64,000 bases of DNA from Pseudomonadota bacterium (GCA_023428295.1 JAEYYV010000184.1:19753-83752); one strand, 5' to 3'; numbered from the stretch's first letter, positions 38,440 to 46,910 are shown. Numbers and translations are program-made. Notes: a model not told the origin generated them from the sequence alone.

Positions 38440-39027
38440 ATGAGCTTCATCAACTACTCGTCCCGCGAGATCAACTGCAAGATCGTCTACTACGGTCCCG
38501 GCCTGTGCGGGAAGACGACGAATCTCCAGTACATCTACAACAAGACGAACCCCGAGGCGAAGGGCAAGATGATCTCGCTCGCCACGGAGACCGAGCGCAC
38601 GCTGTTCTTCGATTTCTTGCCGCTCTCGCTCGGTGAGATTCGCGGGTTCAAGACGCGCTTCCACCTGTACACGGTTCCCGGACAGGTGTTCTACGACGCG
38701 AGTCGCAAGCTCATCCTGAAGGGTGTCGACGGCGTCGTGTACGTCGGTGACTCGCAGATGGAGCGCATGGAAGCGAACATCGAGTCGCTCGAGAACTTGA
38801 GCTCGAACCTGCAGGAGCAGGGCTACGACCTCAACAAGCTCCCGTACGTCGTCCAGTACAACAAGCGCGATCTGCCAAACGCGATCCCCATGGCGGAGCT
38901 CGAAGAAGCGTTGAACCCCACCAAGGTTCCCAGCTTCGAAGCAGTGGCCCCCAAGGGCATCGGCGTGTTCGATACGCTCAAAGCTGTGGCGAAGCTCGTA
39001 CTCACCGAGCTTCGAAAGGGGAGCTGA
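38440..39027 (+). CDS. mglA: MglA, polarity/gliding-motility small GTPase
   Basis: 195-aa Ras-like GTPase. It is nearly identical at the start to M. xanthus MglA (MSFINYSSREINCKIVYYG). The P-loop is GPGLCGKTTN; the MglA-type switch region includes TERTLFFDFLPLSLGEI, and the switch II region has TVPGQVFYDASRK without the catalytic Gln of Ras, as in MglA. The base-binding motif is NKRD. It ends KAVAKLVLTELRKG. In M. xanthus it sets the leading pole and activates gliding and type IV pili. The ribosome site is GGAGGGG. Its stop overlaps the next start (TGATG). Confidence 0.97.
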   Translation: MSFINYSSREINCKIVYYGPGLCGKTTNLQYIYNKTNPEAKGKMISLATETERTLFFDFLPLSLGEIRGFKTRFHLYTVPGQVFYDASRKLILKGVDGVVYVGDSQMERMEANIESLENLSSNLQEQGYDLNKLPYVVQYNKRDLPNAIPMAELEEALNPTKVPSFEAVAPKGIGVFDTLKAVAKLVLTELRKGS

Positions 39028-40844
39028 TGCAAACCGCGACGGGTGCGAAGCCTCGGTTTCGCCAGGACCTCATCGCCGAGCTCGTCGAAGAGGGCGGGCA
39101 GCGTTTCATCGATGTTGCCGACCCGGACAGCGGTCACATGTTCCGCTTCTTCGAGGTCGAGTACTCACTCGCGTGCGGTATGAATGGCGAGCGCGACGTC
39201 GCGGGCATCGTGAAGTGGGCGCAAGACGAGCTCGGTTTCACGCCGCAGACCGCGGAGGTGCAAGCCGTCATCTCGCAGCTCGCCAGCCTGCAATTCGTCG
39301 GCGCAGATCGCACCATCGACGCGGCGGCGACCAAGGTCTCCGCCGCGCAACCCACGGCGGACGAGCTCGCGAGGGGCGTCGTCGTCGGTAAGAACACGAG
39401 CGCGTCGTCGGCGGGTGATGTCGAGCTCGGTAAGGCCGGCACCAACGCGGTCGTGCGCGACGAGAAGCTGCCAGCTGCGGACTTCGCGCTCGGCGCGTCG
39501 GGTGCGAGCGCTGCCAAGGCGACGCCCAAGACGCCCGTCGAGGACATCGCGCTCGGTGCGCCCGGTGCGGTCGAGGCGCCGCGCAAGGCCACGCCCGCTG
39601 CGGACGTCTCGCTCGATCTCGCGGATCAGTTCGCGCTCAAGCCGGGCGACGTGAAGGAAGCGGTTCGCCAGTCGAAGGTGATGTCGGCTGTCGAGGTTCC
39701 CAAAGAGCTGCTCGAGGCCGAGGCCAAGCCGGCCAAGCCTGTCGAGACGAAGCCCGAGCCCGTCGCCGCGAAGCCCGAGCCGGTCGCGAAGCCGGAGCCC
39801 GTGGCAGCCAAGCCCGAGCCGGTCGCAAAGCCGGAGCCCGTGGCGACCAAACCGGAGCCCGTGAAAGCGAAGGAGCCGGAGAAGGCTCCCGAGAAGAAGC
39901 CGGAGCCCGTGAAGGCAAAGGAGCCGGAGAAGGCTCCCGAGAAGAAGCCGGAGAAGGCTCCCGAGAAGAAGCCGGTCGAGCTGTCCAAGCCGCCCGTGGT
40001 CGAGAAGCAGCCCGTCGCACCGCCGGCGCCATCGCAAGGCGTGAGCCCGCTGCTCATCTCGATCTTGATCCTCGTCGTGATCGGCGCGGGTGCGTTCTTC
40101 GTCTGGAAGTTCGTGATCAACAAGGAGGAGACGGCGCAGAACACGCCGCCACCGAAGCAGGAGCCGTTGCCACCGCCGCCGCCGGCCGACGTGACGTCGA
40201 AGGTCGTGCTCGAGACGCCGCCGGCGATCGACATCAAGGCAGCGAACGCGGGCGCGATCGAGACGATCGAGGTCGCCGACAAAGAGGTGAAGGCAGGCGA
40301 CGTGATCGCCACGCTCGTCGGTGCCAAGGCCACGCAGGCCGAGCTCGACAAGCTCACCGCCGACATCGAGAAGCTGAAGCCCGCGGTCGAGGCGGCGCAG
40401 TCCGCGTACACCGCGGAGACGCAGAAAGAGAACAACGAGGCGGGCGTGAACGCGGCGCAAGCCAAGCTCGATCGCGCGAAGAAGCCGCTCACGGACAAAG
40501 AGACGGCACAGAAGACGAAGGAAGCGGATCTCGAGAAGCTCGTCGTGAAGGCCACCGGCGACGGCAAGCTCGTGTTCCCCGGCGAAGCGCCGCTCAAGGT
40601 CGGCGACAAGGTCACGGCGGATCAGGTGATCGCGCAGGTCGCGCGTCCCACCGCGCCCGTCGCGACGTTCAAGATCCCCGCGGGAACGAAGATCGCCGCC
40701 GACGGGACGCTGAGCATCAAGGCTGGCGACCAGACGATCGTGTGCACGGTGTCCGACGCGCAGGTCGAGACCGTGAAGGTGACGTGTCCGGCGGACGCAG
40801 GCCTGACCGACGGCGCTGACGTCACGTTCGCGCTGCCGAAGTGA
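39027..40844 (+). CDS. PqqD-like / single-TM / HlyD-like envelope-spanning protein
   Basis: 605 aa, third gene of the mgl operon; its ATG shares one base with the mglA stop. Residues 8-90 look like a PqqD-type small winged domain (RFIDVADPDSGHMFRFFEVE, ERDVAGIVKWAQDELGF). An Ala-rich linker follows, then about 100 residues of KPEPVA and EKAPEKKPE repeats, a TM helix at about 341-363 (LLISILILVVIGAGAFFVW), a proline run, and a periplasmic region. That region splits a biotinyl-lipoyl-like barrel (IDIKAANAGAIETIEVADKE) around a coiled hairpin (QAELDKLTADIEKLKPAVEA), as in HlyD adaptors. A link between MglA in the cytoplasm and the envelope is inferred from coupling and topology; no named family is known to me. 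Confidence 0.85.
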   Translation: MQTATGAKPRFRQDLIAELVEEGGQRFIDVADPDSGHMFRFFEVEYSLACGMNGERDVAGIVKWAQDELGFTPQTAEVQAVISQLASLQFVGADRTIDAAATKVSAAQPTADELARGVVVGKNTSASSAGDVELGKAGTNAVVRDEKLPAADFALGASGASAAKATPKTPVEDIALGAPGAVEAPRKATPAADVSLDLADQFALKPGDVKEAVRQSKVMSAVEVPKELLEAEAKPAKPVETKPEPVAAKPEPVAKPEPVAAKPEPVAKPEPVATKPEPVKAKEPEKAPEKKPEPVKAKEPEKAPEKKPEKAPEKKPVELSKPPVVEKQPVAPPAPSQGVSPLLISILILVVIGAGAFFVWKFVINKEETAQNTPPPKQEPLPPPPPADVTSKVVLETPPAIDIKAANAGAIETIEVADKEVKAGDVIATLVGAKATQAELDKLTADIEKLKPAVEAAQSAYTAETQKENNEAGVNAAQAKLDRAKKPLTDKETAQKTKEADLEKLVVKATGDGKLVFPGEAPLKVGDKVTADQVIAQVARPTAPVATFKIPAGTKIAADGTLSIKAGDQTIVCTVSDAQVETVKVTCPADAGLTDGADVTFALPK

Positions 40845-40934
40845 CTGCGACAGCACTCGCACTCGCGTAGCGGTTGCGCTGCCGACGTGAACGCGACAGC
40901 TCGCACTCGCGTAGCGGTCGCGCTGCCGACGTGA
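40830..40934 (+). repeat. Tandem duplication of the gene end (about 45-bp unit)
   Basis: Units start at 40830, 40876 and 40920 (last one partial). Each begins GCGCTGCCGA and contains CTCGCACTCGCGTAGCGG. The first unit carries the true last codons and stop of the PqqD/HlyD-like gene; the next two repeat this Ala-Leu-Pro-x-stop sequence in non-coding DNA. Confidence 0.85.
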
Positions 40935-40951
40935 TGGCGAGCGCTTCGCGC

Positions 40952-41965
40952 TTACGCTTTGTCGCGGCCGAGCGCTGCGAGCGCGACGGCCATGCGCGAG
41001 AACACGGTCATCGAGCTGGCGACGGTGCACGCGTCGAACAGCGCGGCGTCGTCGAAGCCCGCTTCGCGCAGCCGAGCGAACGTGGAGTCCGAGATCGTCC
41101 ACGGCGCGAGCGTGACAACGTGGGCGAGCTCGCGAAGCGCGTCGTCGAACGGGTTCACCGTCAAATCGTCGGGCGGCGAGATGCTCGCGTCGCCGAGCCA
41201 GAGCGCGACCCAGCGCGCGATCACCGTGCGTTGTCGTCGAGAGAGCGGCGCGTCGCGTTCGTACATGTAGCTTCGCCAGGCGGCAAATGCTGCGACGGCA
41301 GCGGGGCGGCGCGAGGGATCGATCGCGGGCCGTCCGACGATCGGGACCGGCGCTGCGACGAGAGGCGGCGTGGAGAGATCCGCGAGCGGCGGCTTGATCT
41401 CCACGTCGTACTCGAGCGAGATGCCGACGGCGTCGGAGATGCGGTTCATGTGGCCGACGTGCGACGACAGCATGATCGCGTGGAGGATGTCGTCATCATC
41501 GAGGCCCACGTCGTGGGCGCGCTCGCGATGCATCGGCGAGAGTGTCCACGGTCTCTCGGTGACGATCGCCGTGAGCTCCGCGAGGCGTTGCATGCGCGGC
41601 GTCCCGCTGCGAACGGTGCGCGGAGACGTGACCACGGCCAGCGGGATCTCGCGATCTCCGTGGAGCGATGTGCGGAGAAACTCCGCGTGGGCGGCGCTGC
41701 AGTAATAGCTCTGGTTCAGGCGTGATGTGACGGCGGCGACCAGCTCGCGCTCGGGCCACGCGAGCGGACCCGCGCAGACAAGCGACGTGGAGACGGAGCC
41801 CACCTTGGGGATCAGCTGCGCGTCGAGGCTGTGCGCGCGGATGATGCCGGCGACCTCATGACCGCGCGGGATATAGACCGATGGAAGCGGTCGCTCCCGC
41901 GAGCGATCATAGGCTTCGCGAAGATCGCCGTGCGACTCCGGGTATCCAATGATCTGCAGACCCAC
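40952..41965 (-). CDS. AhpD-like / carboxymuconolactone decarboxylase-family protein
   Basis: 337 aa with two AhpD-like all-helical halves. The first half has the peroxidase-related pattern ELVAAVTSRLNQSYYCSAAHAEFL (Cys and His, without the second Cys of AhpD), followed by HRERAHDVGLDDDDILHAIMLSS. The second half repeats the fold (RQRTVIARWVALWL, then LREAGFDDAALFDACTVAS) with no Cys. This resembles the 'peroxidase-related' AhpD branch. A redox function is plausible but may be partial, given the missing resolving Cys. It is convergent with the mgl operon. Confidence 0.78.
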   Translation of the reverse strand: MGLQIIGYPESHGDLREAYDRSRERPLPSVYIPRGHEVAGIIRAHSLDAQLIPKVGSVSTSLVCAGPLAWPERELVAAVTSRLNQSYYCSAAHAEFLRTSLHGDREIPLAVVTSPRTVRSGTPRMQRLAELTAIVTERPWTLSPMHRERAHDVGLDDDDILHAIMLSSHVGHMNRISDAVGISLEYDVEIKPPLADLSTPPLVAAPVPIVGRPAIDPSRRPAAVAAFAAWRSYMYERDAPLSRRQRTVIARWVALWLGDASISPPDDLTVNPFDDALRELAHVVTLAPWTISDSTFARLREAGFDDAALFDACTVASSMTVFSRMAVALAALGRDKA

Positions 41966-41979
41966 GGCTCGTCATTGTC

Positions 41980-42192
41980 TCAGAGAGCTTGGATCTTTTT
42001 CACTTCGAACTGCGGCCCCACCATCGCAAAGCCCATCGCACCCTTGTCGACCTTGCCCTCGACCTCGGCTTTCATGCCGTCCTTCGCTCCGTCCAGTTCG
42101 CCCGTCAGCTGATAGGTCTCACCCTTGTCCGTCTCGAACGTCCACTGTCCACCCTCGAGATCCGTCCGGCGAATCGTACCTTTGAGCTTCAT
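41980..42192 (-). CDS. Small beta-barrel protein (70 aa, DUF5818-like)
   Basis: 70 aa from the ATG at 42192 (MKLKGTIRRTDLEGGQWTFE), followed by YQLTGELDGAKDGMKAEVEG and FEVKKIQAL. The pattern of short strands with Gly turns fits a small OB-like barrel. Resemblance to DUF5818-type proteins is my impression only. It ends 14 bp after the start of the AhpD-like gene downstream on the same strand, so they may form an operon. Function unknown. Confidence 0.6.
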   Translation of the reverse strand: MKLKGTIRRTDLEGGQWTFETDKGETYQLTGELDGAKDGMKAEVEGKVDKGAMGFAMVGPQFEVKKIQAL

Positions 42193-42341
42193 GTCCAGAA
42201 CGTAGCCCCTTCGTTGACGAGCGGCCATTCAACCAGCCAATCGCAACCGCTGTCTCCGGCAGATCGAGTTGTCCACCCACTGGCAATTCTAGCGATTTCC
42301 AGCAGTTGCACTTGGCGCGCACGGTGCAGCCTCACCAGCGC

Positions 42342-43349
42342 ATGCGCCATCTGCTCGCCCTCCTCCTTCTCGGGTCGTTCTCCCTGACGGCTTGCGTGAC
42401 CGACACGGTCGCGGAGGACCCGATCGACGGCGGCGATGGCAAGGCCGATGGCTCCCCGAACGTGACGTGGCGGGCGGACATCGAGCACATCGTCCCCAAG
42501 AAGGTTCACGAGTATCTCGAGAAGTATCAGTGGGGCGACTACCACATCGTGTTTCACATGAGCCGCAAGTGGTACTTGCTCGGCGACAACGGTCGCGGCT
42601 GGCTCAAGCGCGTCGGTGAAGCGTCCGCGGATCTGCAGGAAGGTGACCCGGGCAACGGCGTCGAGTTCCTCGTGATGCATCGCGCGATGATCCAGCACCT
42701 GACAACTCGGTGGGGCAACGAGGCGGTCACCAACGATCCCGATGGCCGCACGAAGTTCAAGGACGTCCTCCAAGGATGGACGACCGACGAGGACGTCATC
42801 GAAGCACTCGAGAAGGTCGGCGGCGACGTCGCGAAGTTCCGCGGTGGCCTCGCCAAGCTGAACGACTTCGCGTCGTTCTCGTCGGAGGACGAGTTCGGCA
42901 ACTTCATCCAGACGACGCTGCGCCTCTCCGGCGAGGTCGATCCCGACGACTCCGCGATTCGCTTCTACGCGCGCGACGCGTCGCCGGGCGCTGGCTTCCA
43001 CAACTGGCTGCACGGACAGTTCATGGATGACTCGTCGCCGATCGACGTCGGCAATCCGCAGACGAACCTCTCGAACATCATGTTCTGGCGCATCCACGGT
43101 TGGATCGAGGCCAAGTGGAAGGCGTTCGAGCTCGTCCACCGCCGCACGCCGATGGAGATGCTGAAGTACGACGAGCAGCTCGAGCGCTTCGCGCTTCACA
43201 TGCAGCTGCACTCGGACTTCTCCGAGACAAACCACGCGGTCAACCGTCCATCGAAGGCGCTCGTGAAGCAGGTGAAGGACGTCCTGTTCTCGAACGAGCC
43301 CGACTGCGACAAGCTGGCGGAAGGCACGATGACCGACAACTGCGAATAG
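42342..43349 (+). CDS. Tyrosinase-like lipoprotein
   Basis: 335 aa. Lipobox at LTAC, then an acidic Gly/Asp spacer. Features resemble a type-3 copper protein: a CuA-like FLVMHRAMIQHL near residue 110 (compare FxxWHR) and a CuB-like FHNWLHGQ near 217, followed by IMFWRIHGWIEAKW near 247 (compare DPxFxxHHxxxDxxW). The spacing and order match tyrosinases, but one of the usual paired His of the last motif is replaced (RIHGW). Tyrosinases oxidise phenols and can cross-link proteins. Confidence in the fold is moderate and in activity low. A transglutaminase gene lies 300 bp downstream. Confidence 0.6.
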   Translation: MRHLLALLLLGSFSLTACVTDTVAEDPIDGGDGKADGSPNVTWRADIEHIVPKKVHEYLEKYQWGDYHIVFHMSRKWYLLGDNGRGWLKRVGEASADLQEGDPGNGVEFLVMHRAMIQHLTTRWGNEAVTNDPDGRTKFKDVLQGWTTDEDVIEALEKVGGDVAKFRGGLAKLNDFASFSSEDEFGNFIQTTLRLSGEVDPDDSAIRFYARDASPGAGFHNWLHGQFMDDSSPIDVGNPQTNLSNIMFWRIHGWIEAKWKAFELVHRRTPMEMLKYDEQLERFALHMQLHSDFSETNHAVNRPSKALVKQVKDVLFSNEPDCDKLAEGTMTDNCE

Positions 43350-43649
43350 GCGCGTTGGCGTCCTCGATCGCGGCGAGTGGAGTTATTCCACTCGCCGTTC
43401 GACGTTTCGGCCTTCGCGCCGATCTCGCGAGTCGTCCTGCGTCCTGCGTCCGGGGGACGGACGTCCTGGCTAGTAGAGCAGCCATGGCTGCGACGACCTC
43501 TCACACCGACTCGTCCGTGGGAGGGAAGCATCAACTGGCATTCGGCACGATCCGCGGTGTTGCAACCGATCGTTCGCAGTCGTTCGAGGCACGCACCCTC
43601 GGCACGCTGCGTGCTCTCGGCGCGGGTATCAATCGAGGAGAGCTTTGAG
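43350..43649 (+). other. 300-bp intergenic region before the transglutaminase gene
   Basis: No gene was found on either strand that looks real. It holds a strong hairpin at 43371-43397, a CGTCCTG triple repeat near 43432-43455, and a perfect 14-bp palindrome GCAGCCATGGCTGC at 43478-43491 that could bind a dimeric regulator. The last 60 bp should hold the promoter and ribosome site of the next gene. Confidence 0.6.
43371..43397 (+). terminator. Hairpin after the tyrosinase-like gene
   Basis: A perfect 11-bp stem, CGGCGAGTGGA with TCCACTCGCCG, has a GTTAT loop and starts 21 bp after the stop codon. There is no T-run, but T-poor terminators are common in high-GC genomes. Confidence 0.55.
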
Positions 43650-45827
43650 ATGAAGACGACGACGACGTTCACGGCTATCGCGCTCGGCATGAGCCTGGTA
43701 AGCGCGTGCATCACGGATGAGGGCGACGACAAACCCGACGAGAGCGAAGTAAAGGGCGGTCCGGACGGGAAGGGTGAGGCGTGGGGCTCGGCGGACAACC
43801 CGGCGCTCTTCAACAGCAGCCTCGAGTACCGCGCGTCCGAGCTGCCCCGGACGGGCGAAGCGACGAACATCCCGTGGGCCGGCAACTACTGGCCGGTCTA
43901 CGAAGACAGCATCAACCACAAGTGGGCTGGCTCGAGCAGCGAAGCCCCGTCCACCAAGTACGGCCGGGCGTTCGGCGTGACCGGCGTCGAGGACGCGGTG
44001 TCGCGCTATCACGGCGTCGACAACAACTCGACCCGCACGGCCTGCACTACCGACAGCCAGTGCAACAGCTCGCTCGGCGAGTCGTGCGCGAAGCGCGAGG
44101 GCCAGACCAATGGCCGCTGCATCCCGACCTGGTGGGGCATCTGCCACGCCTGGGCGCCCGTCGCGATCATGCTGCCGGAGCCCAAGAAGCCCGTCACGTT
44201 CAACGGCGTCGAGTTCAAGATCCAGGACATCAAGGCGCTGCTCACGCTCGTGCATGACCGCACGAGCTCCAAGTTCGTCTCGCTTCGTTGCAATGCACTG
44301 CACAGCGAGCAGGAGATCAACTTCGACAAGTACGGCCGCCCGGCCGGCAACAACACGTCGGACACCTGCCGCGACACGAACCCCGGCACGTTCCACGTCC
44401 TCATGGCGAACTACCTCGGCAAGCAAGGCGCGTCGTTTGTCTACGACCGCACGTTCGACGCGGAGGTGTGGAACCAGCCGCTGCGTGGCTATCGCATCAC
44501 GGAGATGACCGAGGTCACCGCGGTCGAGGCGAACCGCGCGATCGGCGTGACCTCCGAGGGCGGCACCACCACCGAGCGCACCGGGTCGGCCGCGGCAAAC
44601 GCGTTCGTCCAGGTCGGCGCGTTCCCGGTCACCGCGGGCCAGAGCATCTCGGTCGTGATGAGCGGCTCGGGTGATCCGGACCTCCACGTGAAGTTCGGCG
44701 CGGAGCCGACGGCGTCGTCGTACGATTGCCGCCCCTACGCGAGCGGCGCGGACGAGAAGTGCGAGCTCACGGTCCCCGCGGGCCAGTCGCAGGTGTTCGT
44801 CGGCGTGCACGGCTACGGCGCGGCCACCAACTTCAAGATCGTCGTGACGCAGGGCGGATCGGTCCCCACGAACTACGTGTTCAATCCGAACGCGAAGAAG
44901 TGGTTCAAGGTCCACATGGACGTCGACTACATCTCGGAGTCTCCGGGATCGCAGGACGGCAACCTCGGCGCGACGATCGATCGCTACACGCACCAGGATC
45001 GCTACGACTACATCCTCGAGCTCGACGACGCCGGCAAGATCATCGGCGGCGAGTGGATCGGCGCTTCCAAGCTCAAGCACCCCGACTTCCTGTGGCTCCC
45101 CACGGGCGTCGGCAGCACGAGCGTCGCGGGCGGCAAGATCACGTACGCGAACGTGAAGCAGATCTACGACCTGTCCATGGCGACGGAGCCGACGACGCCG
45201 CCGACCGGTGGCGACATCAACGTCACCGACGCGGGCACGCTCGCGAAGGCGCAGTGGAAGCAGCTCGGCCCGTACACGGTGCCGGCGAACAAGACGCTCA
45301 CGATCGAGATGTCCGGCGACGGCGATGCTGACCTCTACGTTCGCAAGAACGCGGCTCCGTCGGCCACGGCGTATGACTGCCGTCCGTACGCGAACGGCTC
45401 GAACGAGCGCTGCGCGATTCCGGGCCCGGCCACGGTGTACGTCGGCGTGAATGGCTACGCGACCACGAGCAACTACTCGCTGACGATCAAGACGGGCGCG
45501 GGTGGCACCACGACGCCGCCGGTCAACCCACCGACGACGTTCACGCACCTGAACGAGAGCGGCTCGGTCGCGCAGGGCGAGATGAAGGTGTTCGACCTGC
45601 CGATCACGGCGGGCAAGCGCGTCGTGATCCGCACGACCTCCACGAAGGATATCGACCTGTACATCCAGATGGACGCAGCTCCGACGACCACGGCGTACTT
45701 GAACCGCGGTTACACGAGCTCGGGCAACGAGACCATCTCGTACCTGGCGACGAGCAACGGCGTGCTCAAGATCGGTGTGCACGGATACGCAGCCGGCTCG
45801 TTCACGGTGAAGACGACCGACCAGTAG
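43650..45827 (+). CDS. Secreted transglutaminase (elicitor type) with three PPC domains
   Basis: 725-aa exported lipoprotein (lipobox at VSAC). After an acidic spacer, residues 60-300 resemble the bacterial branch of the transglutaminase-elicitor family: WWGICHAWAPVAIMLPEPKK with the catalytic Cys near residue 165, then FNGVEFKIQDIKALLTLVHD and GTFHVLMANYLGKQGASFVYD. Three pre-peptidase C-terminal (PPC) domains follow, at about 313-403, 520-600 and 615-725; each has the 'DxDLxV' strand and 'YDCRPYAxG' turn (DPDLHVKFG, DADLYVRKN, DIDLYIQMD). It would cross-link or amidate Gln side chains outside the cell. GAGGAGAG lies upstream of the ATG. The acyl acceptor is unknown. Confidence 0.8.
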   Translation: MKTTTTFTAIALGMSLVSACITDEGDDKPDESEVKGGPDGKGEAWGSADNPALFNSSLEYRASELPRTGEATNIPWAGNYWPVYEDSINHKWAGSSSEAPSTKYGRAFGVTGVEDAVSRYHGVDNNSTRTACTTDSQCNSSLGESCAKREGQTNGRCIPTWWGICHAWAPVAIMLPEPKKPVTFNGVEFKIQDIKALLTLVHDRTSSKFVSLRCNALHSEQEINFDKYGRPAGNNTSDTCRDTNPGTFHVLMANYLGKQGASFVYDRTFDAEVWNQPLRGYRITEMTEVTAVEANRAIGVTSEGGTTTERTGSAAANAFVQVGAFPVTAGQSISVVMSGSGDPDLHVKFGAEPTASSYDCRPYASGADEKCELTVPAGQSQVFVGVHGYGAATNFKIVVTQGGSVPTNYVFNPNAKKWFKVHMDVDYISESPGSQDGNLGATIDRYTHQDRYDYILELDDAGKIIGGEWIGASKLKHPDFLWLPTGVGSTSVAGGKITYANVKQIYDLSMATEPTTPPTGGDINVTDAGTLAKAQWKQLGPYTVPANKTLTIEMSGDGDADLYVRKNAAPSATAYDCRPYANGSNERCAIPGPATVYVGVNGYATTSNYSLTIKTGAGGTTTPPVNPPTTFTHLNESGSVAQGEMKVFDLPITAGKRVVIRTTSTKDIDLYIQMDAAPTTTAYLNRGYTSSGNETISYLATSNGVLKIGVHGYAAGSFTVKTTDQ

Positions 45828-45844
45828 TTCGATACGCTCGGGTC

Positions 45845-46450
45845 ATGCACCCGAGCGCGGCGTTTCGGTGGGACGACCAGGTCGCGATGCTCTCGTTCGT
45901 TGCAGAACGAAGCTTCGCGACGCTGGTCGATTCTTCATTTCGGGTCGCGCAAGCCCCGCTGTTTGTCGACTCCGATCGCAGCATCTACATGCACCTCGGT
46001 CGCGGCAATCCGCTGGCGCAAGCGATCCCGCAGCGTGTCGTCGCTGTCGTCCACGGCGATGACGCGTACATCAGCCCGGACTGGTACGAGACCGAGGATC
46101 AAGTGCCGACCTGGAACTACGAGAGCGTCGAGATCGAAGGCGTGCTCGAGCCCACCGACGACGCGATGCTCGTGCGGATCCTCGAGGGCCTCATCGCGAA
46201 GCACGAGTCGTGGGTCATCGGTAAGAAGCCGTGGTCCCTCGACCGGCTCTCGCCCGGCACGCTGAACTCGATGACGAAGGGCATCGTCGGCGTGAAGCTG
46301 TCCTACGAGTCGCTGCGCGGCACGCAGAAGCTCATGCAGAACAAGTCGCTCGCGGATCGCGACGCAGTCGTGAAGCAGCTCGCGCGCAGTCCATCGCAGA
46401 TGGATCGCGGGATGGCCGTGCGCATGGTGCTCGCGAAGCGGCCCACGTAA
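45845..46450 (+). CDS. FMN-binding PaiB-like protein
   Basis: 201 aa of the PaiB/FMN-binding split-barrel family. The signature strands are AQAPLFVDSD (substituted), VVAVVHGDDAYISPDWYETEDQ and VPTWNYESVEIEG; the C-terminus has GIVGVKLSYESLRGTQKLMQNKS. PaiB was described as a negative transcriptional regulator in Bacillus, but many homologues are flavin-binding enzymes. It starts 18 bp after the transglutaminase. Its TAA stop is the first three bases of repeat RF1-B. Confidence 0.88.
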   Translation: MHPSAAFRWDDQVAMLSFVAERSFATLVDSSFRVAQAPLFVDSDRSIYMHLGRGNPLAQAIPQRVVAVVHGDDAYISPDWYETEDQVPTWNYESVEIEGVLEPTDDAMLVRILEGLIAKHESWVIGKKPWSLDRLSPGTLNSMTKGIVGVKLSYESLRGTQKLMQNKSLADRDAVVKQLARSPSQMDRGMAVRMVLAKRPT

Positions 46451-46541
46451 CCCCAGAGCTCGGTTGTGTCGATCCGACCAATCGAGCTCGCAGGGATTCG
46501 AACAGACGACGTCTGGTCAAACGAAGTGATCCTTGGGGCTA
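46448..46541. repeat. Repeat family RF1, copy B
   Basis: The repeat fills the whole gap between two convergent stop codons (TAA of the PaiB-like gene and TAG of the small TM frame). It contains the core imperfect palindrome at 46456-46489 (GAGCTCGGTTGTGTCGATC against GAGCTCGATTGGTCGGATC) and a second palindrome CAGACGTCGTCTG. Both edges are stop codon plus CCCC. Confidence 0.85.
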
Positions 46542-46685
46542 GTACGTGCGCGAGATCGCGCCGAGCGTGACCGCGACACCGATCGCGGCGGCGACGAGGA
46601 TCGCGATGACGGCGACGATCACGACGCGGCGACGATCGCGTCGCGTCTGCACCGCCTCCTCGACCAGTGGATCCGGATCGCCCAC
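46539..46685 (-). CDS. Possible small single-TM protein (48 aa)
   Basis: The frame runs from a GTG at 46685 to TAG at 46539. Sequence features: GDPDPLVEEAVQTRRDRRR, then a single TM helix (VVIVAVIAILVAAAIGVAV) and a short tail. The positive-inside cluster before the helix and the exact placement of its stop at the RF1-B edge support it. The ribosome site is weak, and an upstream TGA limits extension to about ten codons. Function unknown; it could be missed by automatic annotation. Confidence 0.4.
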   Translation of the reverse strand: MGDPDPLVEEAVQTRRDRRRVVIVAVIAILVAAAIGVAVTLGAISRTY

Positions 46686-46745
46686 GGCATAAGCCTGACG
46701 GGTTGGCTCCAGACGTCAAGGCGCCCTGGGGTACGGGGACGGATC

Positions 46746-46910
46746 TAACCCCGAGGCTCACTTCGTTTGACCAGACGTCGTCGATTCAAACTTCAGTGTT
46801 CCTCGTGGTTCTCGGGGTTCGCGCATTCGCGCTCACCCGTCGAAGACTCGGCACCCCAACATCCCTGCGAGCTCGATTGGTCGGATCGACACAACGGAGC
46901 TCTGGGGTCA
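46746..46910. repeat. Repeat family RF1, copy C
   Basis: It starts TAACCCC, shares the CACTTCGTTTGACCAGACGT block with copy B, then has a copy-specific middle, and ends with the core palindrome (GAGCTCGATTGGTCGG to GAGCTCTGGGG). Its last three bases are the TGA stop of the minus-strand lytic transglycosylase gene. Confidence 0.8.

Noticed and set aside
43629..45782. A 717-codon frame antisense to the transglutaminase gene
   Set aside because: Low-complexity Arg/Val/Asp product without motifs; the sense gene has clear domains.
46448..46541. RF1-B as a tRNA remnant (it contains TTCGAATCCC like a T-arm)
   Set aside because: No D-arm or anticodon arm can be drawn, and copies A and C lack the T-arm-like stretch.
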